From an uncultured Lachnospiraceae bacterium (lineage in GTDB: Bacteria > Bacillota > Clostridia > Lachnospirales > Lachnospiraceae): a stretch of 5,879 nucleotides of DNA. Below, piece after piece: positions 1-5,773 of the stretch. Position numbers and translations under genes: made by a program. Position 1 is the stretch's first letter. Every line of letters begins with the position of its first letter. The stretch lies in the NCBI GenBank assembly GCA_905236925.1, contig CAJOQS010000280.1, positions 1-5,879 on the forward strand, written 5' to 3'. The notes beneath the pieces were generated by a model, which worked only from the letters and a program-made list of their open reading frames with translations, was not told where the DNA came from and made no database searches.

Positions 1-613
1 CTTCGCCTTCCCGCCTCTCCTCGGTGTTTACAATAGTCAGCGAAGTCGGAGCCATACATACTCCGTGCCAGAGCAGCATCGGCGATACATTTATCAAATG
101 GGACAGCAGCGTACAGGTGAGCCCGTAATGGCAGAAGAATACAAGAGTCTCTGTATTCGGATGCACGGCTCTGTACATGTGTCCGTTCCGCTCATAGCCG
201 TTTTCGGCAAGAAGCTTATCAAACGCAGCACATACCCTGTCGTATTCGGCGCCCACTCCGCCGGCTTCCATCACCGGATCGTCGGCCCATCTGTCCTTGT
301 CAAAGAAGTGTTCCCTGGCGGTCCAGTCCTTGGGCAGCCAGTCCCAGCAGATGCTTTTGCGCCCCGTACGGTCAGGCCTGTCGATAAGCGGAGGGAATTC
401 CTTCAGCCACTCATATTCAACCGGCTCGATACCGGTTCCCGCAAGGGCTATCTTTGACGTAAGCCTCGCTCTTCCGAGCGGCGAGACAAAGGCTTTGTCA
501 ATCTTCATTTTCCGTATTCTGGTGTTCAGGAGGTCTGCCTCGTGAATGCCCTGTTCGGTAAGGGAATCATTCTCATAGTCGGGGTCTCCGTGTCGTATAA
601 AAATCAGCTTCAA
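1..613 (-). CDS. Histidine phosphatase family protein (phosphoglycerate mutase-like), 3' end cut by window
   Basis: The 204 visible codons carry the hallmarks of the histidine phosphatase superfamily. An RHG motif lies at residues 7-9, with His8 the expected phospho-acceptor. It is followed by SPLGRAR at 44-50, where the family's second catalytic Arg normally sits, by Glu72 in a likely acid region, and by FFCHYG at 159-164 with His162 as the second catalytic His. There is no signal peptide or membrane segment, so it should be cytosolic. The start is TTG at 611-613. It places RHG at the usual distance from the N-terminus and has GGAAG (621-625) seven bases upstream. The start overlaps the capA-like stop as TTGA, which implies translational coupling. 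At 204 residues it is near full length for the family, so only a short C-terminal piece is probably missing. Members act on small phosphorylated metabolites or phosphoproteins; the substrate here is unknown. Confidence 0.87.
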   Translation of the reverse strand, partial: MKLIFIRHGDPDYENDSLTEQGIHEADLLNTRIRKMKIDKAFVSPLGRARLTSKIALAGTGIEPVEYEWLKEFPPLIDRPDRTGRKSICWDWLPKDWTAREHFFDKDRWADDPVMEAGGVGAEYDRVCAAFDKLLAENGYERNGHMYRAVHPNTETLVFFCHYGLTCTLLSHLINVSPMLLWHGVCMAPTSLTIVNTEERREGE

Positions 614-1953
614 TTTAAATCTTCCTTTTTGAATCCGGTGATCTGGGTGTACAGTTTCCACATGCTCTCAACAGTTATGTTGCAGTTATAGGCGGAATTA
701 TTACCGAGATGGTTCTTCGCAAGCTCCTCGGTGTAATCCTCAAGCCTGTAAACGATCCATTCGCTGTCTCCCCTGCTTATGTGGTTTACCAGAGGAGTAA
801 GCTTATAGCTGACGATCTCGACCTTTCCTCCGGCCATTTTCAGCTTCAGCTCCGCCATTCCTTCAAGGTGGCAGTTTTTATTGGGCATGTTTGCTGTAAA
901 ATTGCCGAGAGAATAGTAGCAGGGAACCTTTCTTCCGTCCTTGGAGGTCAGCGTGACCATAGGTTCAAGAACATGAGGATGTGTCCCGATGATGATATCC
1001 GCGCCCCAGTCGGCCATTTTCTGAGCAAGGGCTTTCTGCCCCGAATCAGCTTCAAGAAGATATTCCGTTCCCCAGTGAGGAAGCACTATAACGACATCCG
1101 CCTGTTTTTTCGCCTCCGCGATCTCCTTTTTTATCAGGTTCTCATTCAGGAGTTTGACCATGTAGGAATTGGAGGAATCGAGGCTTCTGCCGTTCAGGCT
1201 GTAGGTGTAGTTGAGGAACGCTATTCTGATACCGTTATACTCGCCCACGGTGATCGTGTCATAAGCTTCCTGCGAGTCGTACATACCGGTCATCAGAACG
1301 CCCTTCTTGGCCTGCTTTTTCCAGTATTTAACGGTACTCTTCATTCCTGCGGTTCCCTTATCGTAGGAGTGGTTCGTTGCTGTCGTGATCACGTTGAAAC
1401 CGGCACCTACAACCGCATCGCCCACCTCCAGAGGAGTTCCGAAATTGGGATATCCCGCCCAAAGACTTCTGTCCGAGGTGAGTATCGTTTCCTGGTTGAT
1501 GATCCTTACATCGGCAGCCTCTATAGTATCCTTCAGTTCAGCGTAAATCCTGCTGTAATCAAAGCTTCCGCCCGACTGAAGGCCCTGGTCTATCATCCTC
1601 TGATGGAACAGGTTGTCGCCTACTGCCATTATAGTAACGTACTTTACGTCTACGACCTTAACCTTGCACTTGAGCTTCTTGTCATTCACAGCGGCTGTTA
1701 TCGTAGCCTTTCCTTCAGACACAGCGATGACCTTGCCGTACTTGGTGACCTTAGCAACCTCGGGATCGCTGGATGTCCAGCCGAATTTACCGGTAGCACC
1801 GCCGACCGTCAGCCGGAACTTATTTCCCGTCTCGAGGGTTATCTTCGTCTCATTGAGGACGGGTTCGATCTCATCCGCCCTTGCGTCCACGCCCGGTACC
1901 AGACTCAGAACAAGCGTCAGAAGCAGGATCACTGCCATCATTCTTTTCTTCAT
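610..1953 (-). CDS. Secreted CapA family protein with N-terminal Big2-like domain
   Basis: The protein has 447 residues from the preferred start. It opens with a clear signal peptide (MKKR, then a hydrophobic run at about 6-21, with likely cleavage near residues 24-26). There is no lipobox cysteine and no LPXTG anchor, so it is probably released or loosely cell-wall bound. Residues about 34-103 resemble a bacterial Ig-like (Big2) domain, with the WTSSDPEVAKV and GKVIAVSEGKATITA signatures. The rest is a CapA/PGA_cap domain with a calcineurin-like metallophosphatase fold: GDNLFH at 112-117, NQET at 153-156, ATNH at 192-195, LPHWGTEY at 291-298, GTHPH at 323-327 and YYSLGNF at 346-352, which hold the likely metal ligands. 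CapA relatives are linked to poly-gamma-glutamate capsule synthesis, but no capBC/pgs genes are nearby, so that role is unproven. The start at 1953 is chosen for its GGAG six bases upstream; an in-frame ATG at 1965 would add four residues. It lies 25 bases after the tetR stop. Confidence 0.9.
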   Translation of the reverse strand: MKKRMMAVILLLTLVLSLVPGVDARADEIEPVLNETKITLETGNKFRLTVGGATGKFGWTSSDPEVAKVTKYGKVIAVSEGKATITAAVNDKKLKCKVKVVDVKYVTIMAVGDNLFHQRMIDQGLQSGGSFDYSRIYAELKDTIEAADVRIINQETILTSDRSLWAGYPNFGTPLEVGDAVVGAGFNVITTATNHSYDKGTAGMKSTVKYWKKQAKKGVLMTGMYDSQEAYDTITVGEYNGIRIAFLNYTYSLNGRSLDSSNSYMVKLLNENLIKKEIAEAKKQADVVIVLPHWGTEYLLEADSGQKALAQKMADWGADIIIGTHPHVLEPMVTLTSKDGRKVPCYYSLGNFTANMPNKNCHLEGMAELKLKMAGGKVEIVSYKLTPLVNHISRGDSEWIVYRLEDYTEELAKNHLGNNSAYNCNITVESMWKLYTQITGFKKEDLN

Positions 1954-1959
1954 TGCAAT

Positions 1960-1963
1960 CTCC
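1960..1963 (-). promoter_or_regulatory. Ribosome binding site deciding the capA-like start
   Basis: GGAG lies six bases before the ATG at 1951-1953. The upstream in-frame ATG at 1963-1965 contributes the first G of this motif and itself has only a poor GGTGTGGA stretch in front of it. This favours the start at 1953, which also gives a typical MKKR signal-peptide N-terminus. Confidence 0.6.
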
Positions 1964-1978
1964 ATTCCACACCCGGTT

Positions 1979-2608
1979 TTACATCAGCATTTCTATCATT
2001 TCATCAATGTATTCTTCGCATTGCTCCTCGTCCCCGATATCGATCCCGATTATCTGGGGCAGCATGTCCCGAATAAGAAAAGCCTCTCTCAGGGAGTTCG
2101 TTATCATAAAGGCCTTTCGCCTCTGTTCTCCTATGAAATGCTCAGTGAACTGCTGCTTCATCTTCTCGCTGATGCGATCATTGTTCAGCATATCATCAAG
2201 CTGCTTCTTATCTGCCATGCAATATGCAAAATGATTGGTAAGCCTTACCAGATAATTCTCTCCGTTATCGGAAGTGATCTTTCCGCTGAGAGCGGCTCTG
2301 GCAAATGGCTCATTATCCATGAAAAACCGCATCACGCGGTGCGCTTCCCGCTTTGCAGCCTCGATAGGAGTAACACGTCCTTCGGTCTGAGTATCCTGCC
2401 GTTCTTCAAACAGCCCCTTCATGACCGAATTGACACATTCGTTCAAGAGCAGCTCCTTGCTCTTAAAATAGTGGTTGGTCAGCCCCACGCCTATACCGGC
2501 ACGGTTCGCTATCATGCGTATCGTAACGTTTTCCGTATCTCCGTTCCGCTCCCGGATCAGATCGCTGGTCGTTGCGATGATCTTCTCTTTTGTTTCAACT
2601 GCGCCCAT
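1979..2608 (-). CDS. TetR/AcrR family transcriptional regulator
   Basis: This 209-residue protein has the usual TetR length. The N-terminal DNA-binding domain spans about residues 5-55. Its helix-turn-helix, VTIRMIANRAGIGVGLTNHYF (about 28-48), ends in the family-typical YFKSKELLL (47-55). The remainder is helical and variable, as expected for a ligand-binding and dimerisation domain; its ligand cannot be inferred. It is the first gene of a unit with the secreted CapA protein (25-base gap) and the histidine phosphatase. GAGAGG (2614-2619) lies five bases before the ATG. A good promoter and an interrupted palindrome overlapping the transcription start sit directly upstream, so autorepression and control of the two downstream genes is the natural inference. 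The C-terminus is acidic (DEEQCEEYIDEMIE). Confidence 0.92.
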   Translation of the reverse strand: MGAVETKEKIIATTSDLIRERNGDTENVTIRMIANRAGIGVGLTNHYFKSKELLLNECVNSVMKGLFEERQDTQTEGRVTPIEAAKREAHRVMRFFMDNEPFARAALSGKITSDNGENYLVRLTNHFAYCMADKKQLDDMLNNDRISEKMKQQFTEHFIGEQRRKAFMITNSLREAFLIRDMLPQIIGIDIGDEEQCEEYIDEMIEMLM

Positions 2609-2643
2609 TAAAGCCTCTCAAAAGTTACCATAAAACCCGAATT

Positions 2644-2669
2644 ATTGAATTGTGTTCAAACAATGCAAT
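2644..2669. promoter_or_regulatory. Candidate TetR operator (interrupted palindrome)
   Basis: The arms are ATTGAATTGT and ACAATGCAAT, separated by six bases, and 9 of 10 arm positions are complementary. The site touches the 3' end of the -10 element at 2668-2673 and covers the expected transcription start, which is the right place for a repressor to block RNA polymerase. A second, offset repeat (TTGAA, five bases, TTCAA; 2645-2659) overlaps it. Assignment to the adjacent TetR protein rests on position and symmetry only. Confidence 0.6.
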
Positions 2670-2695
2670 TATATCAGCCTTTCCGGTAAATGCAA
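2668..2695 (-). promoter_or_regulatory. Sigma-70/SigA-type promoter for the tetR-capA-phosphatase unit
   Basis: On the minus strand, TTGCAT (-35, 2690-2695) is followed by a 16-base spacer and a perfect TATAAT (-10, 2668-2673). Transcription should start near 2661, leaving a leader of about 53 bases before the tetR ATG at 2608. The promoter lies entirely in the gap after the glycosylase stop. I saw no intrinsic terminator in that gap, so read-through from the upstream unit could add to expression. Confidence 0.65.
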
Positions 2696-2704
2696 GAATG
2701 TATC

Positions 2705-3592
2705 CTATCTGTTATTGACCTCATTCGCAAATATCCACTGCTGAACTATTCCGCGGTACCCCCGGTACCTCGAGAAATGCTGTTCTGTCAGGCGCTCGTA
2801 GTCCGACATGGTCAGCTTTTCCTGCGGAACGGGAGCCTGTCCGGCAAGGTTTGGAAGATAGTATTCCCTGTATAGGATATCTTTTATATGAGTGTCGATC
2901 GGAAATGCGTCGACAAAGCCCGCCCCGAAAAGAAGGATACAGTTTGCAACCTTCTCTCCGATACCCGTAAAGGAGAGAAGGTATTTTTTTGCCTCGTCAT
3001 AGGGCATGACGGCAAGCTCCTCATCCGTTATTCCGTGGTCGAGGTACTGAAGCGCGGTTTCGTAGATATACCGCTCGCGGTAACCGAGCGAAAGCCCTTT
3101 TACGCCGTCCGGACCGGCTTCAGCGATCTGTGCCGCGGTCGGGAAAGCGTACCATTCTTCCATGCGCGTCCCGAGCTTCGCGCACAACCCTTCTATGCAC
3201 CTGCGGATCGAGGGGATCTGCTTCTGCTGGGAGATGATAAAGCTTATCATCATTTCCCATGTGTCCTGGCGAAGGATCCTGATCCCCCATCCCGATCTGC
3301 AGCAATCGTTCAGATACCCGTCTTTGCCGTCCAGAAGGTCCGTAACGGTCCTGTAATCCCGATCAAGGTCAAGATACCGCCTCCAGTATGGAAGGTCCTT
3401 TTCCGGACAATCCAAGCGCAATAATGCATTGCAGGCTCCCGCATTATCTGAGGGAGCCTGATATAATCTTAAATGCCTGTCTGCGGAGTAGATATCAAAA
3501 CATCCGGGATCCGTCTCGTACATTCTGAAAACCTGCCCGCTGGCGGTTATTTTTTTCGCGTCGAAATAATCGACTGTTAAGGTATTATGCAT
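2705..3592 (-). CDS. OGG-type 8-oxoguanine DNA glycosylase/AP lyase (HhH-GPD superfamily)
   Basis: At 295 residues this is the size of eukaryotic-type OGG1 cores found in clostridia. The N-terminal domain contains ASGQVFRMY (17-25), matching the SGQ.FRW motif of OGG1. The helix-hairpin-helix is LLSFTGIGEKVANCI (205-219), in which Lys214 aligns with the catalytic Schiff-base lysine. PIDTHI (231-236) supplies the catalytic Asp233. It should excise 8-oxoguanine from DNA and nick the abasic site in base excision repair. It lacks the four-cysteine Fe-S cluster of MutY/Nth. One oddity: the stretch after FIIS is QQKQI (122-126), where OGG1 proteins usually have an Asn-rich segment. The ATG overlaps the end of the permease gene by eight bases and has no clear ribosome binding site, so translational coupling is likely. 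An AlkA-like alkyl-base specificity is a less likely alternative. Confidence 0.88.
   Translation of the reverse strand: MHNTLTVDYFDAKKITASGQVFRMYETDPGCFDIYSADRHLRLYQAPSDNAGACNALLRLDCPEKDLPYWRRYLDLDRDYRTVTDLLDGKDGYLNDCCRSGWGIRILRQDTWEMMISFIISQQKQIPSIRRCIEGLCAKLGTRMEEWYAFPTAAQIAEAGPDGVKGLSLGYRERYIYETALQYLDHGITDEELAVMPYDEAKKYLLSFTGIGEKVANCILLFGAGFVDAFPIDTHIKDILYREYYLPNLAGQAPVPQEKLTMSDYERLTEQHFSRYRGYRGIVQQWIFANEVNNR
2949..2990 (+). terminator. Terminator-like hairpin antisense to the glycosylase gene
   Basis: On the plus strand, ACCTTCTCTCC (2949-2959) pairs perfectly with GGAGAGAAGGT (2972-2982) across a 12-base loop. It is followed by one A and then seven Ts (2984-2990). This is the shape of an intrinsic terminator for plus-strand transcription, yet no plus-strand gene is seen. 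It lies within codons for the conserved helix-hairpin-helix (KKYLLSFTGIGEKV), so coincidence from codon use is quite possible. Confidence 0.35.
3432..3460. repeat. Perfect 9-bp inverted repeat inside the glycosylase gene
   Basis: CAGGCTCCC (3432-3440) and GGGAGCCTG (3452-3460) flank an 11-base loop. Neither strand has a T-run after it, so it is not a standard terminator. It sits in the codons for residues around QAPSDNAGAC and would form a stable hairpin in the mRNA. A role is not evident. Confidence 0.4.
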
Positions 3593-4814
3593 TGAACATT
3601 ATCTTTTCACTGTTGAATGCTCTGCCCACAGCAAATGTTATGATAACTGCCACAAGAAGAGTTCCGCCTAAGGATGCAAGGAAATTGGTCGCGGTAAGTT
3701 CATTGCTGCACAGATCCGCAATGGCAAGTGCATTGCCGTATACCGGGATGCAGTACCTATATGTGGGCAGTGCCTTGCCCGAATTGAACATTGTGATCAT
3801 TCCTGCAATAATAACGACGATATAAACAGGTGAAATATATGTGCTTGCTGTCTTGGTGTCCTTCGCGAGAACTGCGAGCAATCCGATGATCGCAACATAG
3901 AGGTAAACCATTACCAGCATGATCGCAAGGAGCATCAGACACTGGGAAGGACCGAAGGAAACATTTCCGAAGCCGCTTTCGGCCAGCTCGCCCATGCTTG
4001 AACCCATAACGCTCATTGCAACGATCATTGAAACAGCATATACGATCGCGGAAAGGCTTGAAAGAATAGCCATTGAAACAAGCTTGCCCACTACGATGCT
4101 GTCACGGCTTACGGGAGACAGAAGCATGGAAGCGAGGGTTCCTCTTTCCTTTTCACCTGCGATCGCGTCAACACCGACACTCATCGCACCCGCAAACAGG
4201 AGCATCGTGATCAGATAGGGCAGCATCATGGAGATAAACTGGTTGTTTGCCTTGGCTTCCTTAACGATACGGCTGTCGCTCTGTGTAAATACGTTCAGCT
4301 GCTCAAGATCGCCGAGTCTCTGCGCAAGAAGGCTTGTGCGGTACGCGGAAAGAACACCTGAAAAAACATTGTAGGCCTGCGAAGAATAATTCTCCGCACT
4401 GTTATAGAAAACCTTCACTTCCGGGATCGGGTCTCCGGCCTTTGAATACGAAGCGATAGTAGATTCAAAATTCTTGTCAAATACAACGATCAGCTCAATG
4501 TTTCCGTTGAGCATCCTGTCCTCAAGATCGGCCTTCTGTGCGGCGTAATCGCTTTCCGTCATATAGATGACGTTCGCACCGTCCTCATACTTCATGGCCT
4601 TGGCAGTCTGCTTGAAGCCCTCTTCGCTGTTAACGATATATACTTCGGAGATATGCTCCGTGATATCGGTTTCCATTGATTTGATCAGATTCCCCATGAG
4701 GCTGTATATACCGATCATGAGGATCGCGGGAAGGATAAATAAGCTGAATACGAGCTTTCTGTCGCCGAATACGCGCTTAAGCTCTTTACGAACGATGATT
4801 CCTGCACCTTTCAT
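3585..4814 (-). CDS. ABC-2 type transporter permease, NatB-like
   Basis: This 409-residue membrane subunit has the NatB/ABC-2 layout. It has a short cytosolic N-terminus (MKGAGIIVRKELKRVFGDRK) and a first membrane segment at about 22-42. A large extracytoplasmic domain follows at about 43-193, and then five more membrane segments near 194-214, 243-270, 290-317, 325-345 and 378-398. The loop after segment 2 carries GEKERGT (220-226), the conserved coupling-helix motif of this family. IPVYGNALAIADL (356-368) also matches NatB-type proteins. It should pair with the ATPase encoded just upstream to form an exporter. NatAB of Bacillus exports sodium, but relatives move other substrates, so specificity is open. 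A perfect AAGGAGGT lies six bases before the ATG, and the gap from the ATPase stop is 12 bases. Its stop overlaps the glycosylase start (ATGCATAA). Confidence 0.9.
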   Translation of the reverse strand: MKGAGIIVRKELKRVFGDRKLVFSLFILPAILMIGIYSLMGNLIKSMETDITEHISEVYIVNSEEGFKQTAKAMKYEDGANVIYMTESDYAAQKADLEDRMLNGNIELIVVFDKNFESTIASYSKAGDPIPEVKVFYNSAENYSSQAYNVFSGVLSAYRTSLLAQRLGDLEQLNVFTQSDSRIVKEAKANNQFISMMLPYLITMLLFAGAMSVGVDAIAGEKERGTLASMLLSPVSRDSIVVGKLVSMAILSSLSAIVYAVSMIVAMSVMGSSMGELAESGFGNVSFGPSQCLMLLAIMLVMVYLYVAIIGLLAVLAKDTKTASTYISPVYIVVIIAGMITMFNSGKALPTYRYCIPVYGNALAIADLCSNELTATNFLASLGGTLLVAVIITFAVGRAFNSEKIMFNA

Positions 4815-4820
4815 GATTCT

Positions 4821-4828
4821 ACCTCCTT
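4821..4828 (-). promoter_or_regulatory. Consensus Shine-Dalgarno of the permease gene
   Basis: AAGGAGGT lies six bases upstream of the ATG at 4812-4814, and its first two bases are part of the TAA stop of the ATPase gene. Such close packing points to coupled expression of the two transporter subunits and fixes the permease start. Confidence 0.75.
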
Positions 4829-5600
4829 AGTTCTCGGGATTGTACTCTTTGTACAATCTAAAGAATGCCTCCTCGAGGTCATCCGCACCGGTTTTCTCGA
4901 GTATTTCGCCAAGTGTACCCTCACAGGCCTTCTGTCCGTTAATGATGACTGCAATCCTGTCGCAGAGCTTTTCCGCCTCGCTCATGATATGAGTCGAGAT
5001 GATAACGGTCTTGCCTTCTTCCTTAAGCTGCTTGAGGTAGTCGGTTACAACCCTGGCGGTGATGATATCAAGTCCGCTTGTGGGCTCGTCGAATATAACG
5101 ACCTTGGGATCATGTACAAGGCTTACGGCAATGGCTGCCTTCTGCTTCATACCGGTTGAGAGCTCTTCAATCTTCTTGTCCTTGAAATCATTGATTCCGA
5201 ACTGGCTGAAAAGCATGTTCTGACGCTCTTCGATCGCCTCTTCGCTCATACCGTGAAGCCTGCCGAAGAACTTGAACATATAATCCGCGGTAAAGTTCGG
5301 ATCGAGCTTGATCTCGTTGGTAAGGAAGCAGATGCTTTCCCTGACCTCAGCGCCCTGCTTGACGGTATCAAAGCCGCATACGCTGACTTCTCCGTCGGTA
5401 GGCTTAAGGAGGGTAGCAACGCACCTTAATGTTGTGGTCTTGCCCGCTCCGTTAGGTCCGAGCAGACCGAATATCTCACCCTCTTTTGTTTCGAGCGAAA
5501 GACCGTTAACCGCGATCTTTTCCGGATTCGTGGTCTTGAGCTCGGCCATCTTCTTCTTTCCAAGCTTGTAGATCTTGGTCAGATTGTTGATCTTGATCAT
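4827..5600 (-). CDS. ABC transporter ATP-binding protein, NatA-like
   Basis: The protein has 257 residues from the preferred start and forms a single nucleotide-binding domain. Walker A is GPNGAGKTT (48-56), the signature is LSTGMKQK (147-154), Walker B is VVIFDEPTSGLD (167-178), and the H-loop His is 204 (ISTHIMSEAE). The Q-loop region reads CFLTNEIKL, without the usual glutamine, a variation I associate with NatA-type subunits. About a dozen extra residues (LGKKKMAELKTTNPEK) sit between the first strand and the Walker A strand. It would hydrolyse ATP at the inner membrane face to drive the NatB-like permease encoded 12 bases downstream. The open frame extends to an ATG at 5654, but that codon is upstream of the predicted -10 element. 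The ATG at 5598-5600 has AAAGGAG six bases before it, giving the typical MIKINNLTKIY N-terminus. Substrate unknown. Confidence 0.93.
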   Translation of the reverse strand: MIKINNLTKIYKLGKKKMAELKTTNPEKIAVNGLSLETKEGEIFGLLGPNGAGKTTTLRCVATLLKPTDGEVSVCGFDTVKQGAEVRESICFLTNEIKLDPNFTADYMFKFFGRLHGMSEEAIEERQNMLFSQFGINDFKDKKIEELSTGMKQKAAIAVSLVHDPKVVIFDEPTSGLDIITARVVTDYLKQLKEEGKTVIISTHIMSEAEKLCDRIAVIINGQKACEGTLGEILEKTGADDLEEAFFRLYKEYNPEN

Positions 5601-5606
5601 AAAAAA

Positions 5607-5613
5607 CTCCTTT
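5607..5613 (-). promoter_or_regulatory. Ribosome binding site deciding the ABC ATPase start
   Basis: AAAGGAG is separated by six T residues from the ATG at 5598-5600. It is the only strong site near the 5' end of this frame and supports starting there, 18 codons downstream of the longest possible start at 5654. Confidence 0.75.
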
Positions 5614-5642
5614 CCCGAGTTGTTCCTGATTGCTACATTTGC

Positions 5643-5671
5643 ATTATCCGTCATACAGACGGCATTCTCAA
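5643..5671 (-). promoter_or_regulatory. Sigma-70/SigA-type promoter for the ABC transporter-glycosylase unit
   Basis: On the minus strand, TTGAGA (-35, 5666-5671) has 5 of 6 consensus bases. It is followed by an ideal 17-base spacer and GATAAT (-10, 5643-5648), also 5 of 6. Transcription should begin near 5636, giving a leader of about 36 bases before the ATG at 5600. It lies downstream of the terminator of the preceding gene, as expected for an independent unit. Confidence 0.6.
5648..5662. promoter_or_regulatory. Inverted repeat in the promoter spacer, possible operator
   Basis: CCGTC and GACGG flank a five-base centre (perfect arms). The repeat occupies most of the spacer between the -35 and -10 elements of the ABC transporter promoter. 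A protein bound there would interfere with RNA polymerase. The cognate regulator is not evident. A second small repeat, CTCA-ATA-TGAG (5667-5677), overlaps the -35. Confidence 0.4.
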
Positions 5672-5718
5672 TATGAGTCAGTCCGGATTAAGGATACTTA
5701 TTTTGCCTTCCGGTAGGT

Positions 5719-5758
5719 AAAACGCCCGGTTCTGTTCTTATGGCGATCAGAACCGGGC
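5719..5758 (-). terminator. Intrinsic terminator of the glutamate synthase-like gene
   Basis: On the minus strand, GCCCGGTTCTG (5748-5758) pairs perfectly with CAGAACCGGGC (5724-5734) over a 13-base loop, followed by G and then four Ts (5719-5722). The 11-bp GC-rich stem starts 15 bases after the stop codon of the upstream gene. The T-run is short. On the plus strand no T-run follows, so it works in one direction only. Confidence 0.8.
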
Positions 5759-5773
5759 AATGATCATAAAATA

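Noticed and set aside
709..2076. A 455-codon open frame on the plus strand
   Set aside because: It lies opposite the capA-like gene and part of tetR. The minus-strand protein has a signal peptide, recognisable domains and motifs, while the plus-strand translation has no recognisable domain and crosses the tetR-capA gene boundary. It is a shadow frame.
1613..2611. A 332-codon open frame on the plus strand opposite tetR
   Set aside because: Its translation shows no family features, and it spans the boundary of two well-supported minus-strand genes. No promoter or ribosome binding site is apparent.
2609..2704. Possible terminator between the glycosylase gene and tetR
   Set aside because: Searched for a stem followed by Ts on the minus strand; only weak CC/GG pairing was found. 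The gap is explained by the promoter and operator.
2757..2771. GGTACC-CCC-GGTACC double palindrome
   Set aside because: It lies in the glycosylase codons for the repeated YRGYRG residues near the C-terminus. It is explained by codon repetition, with no T-run or regulatory context.
3233..3251. Palindrome with arms GATGATAA and TTATCATC
   Set aside because: It is explained by the codons for MMISFII in the glycosylase gene. It is AT-rich with a three-base loop, has no T-tract and is far from any promoter.
5601..5718. Riboswitch or other leader RNA upstream of the ABC ATPase gene
   Set aside because: The predicted leader is only about 36 bases, too short for a known riboswitch, and no recognisable aptamer motif is present.
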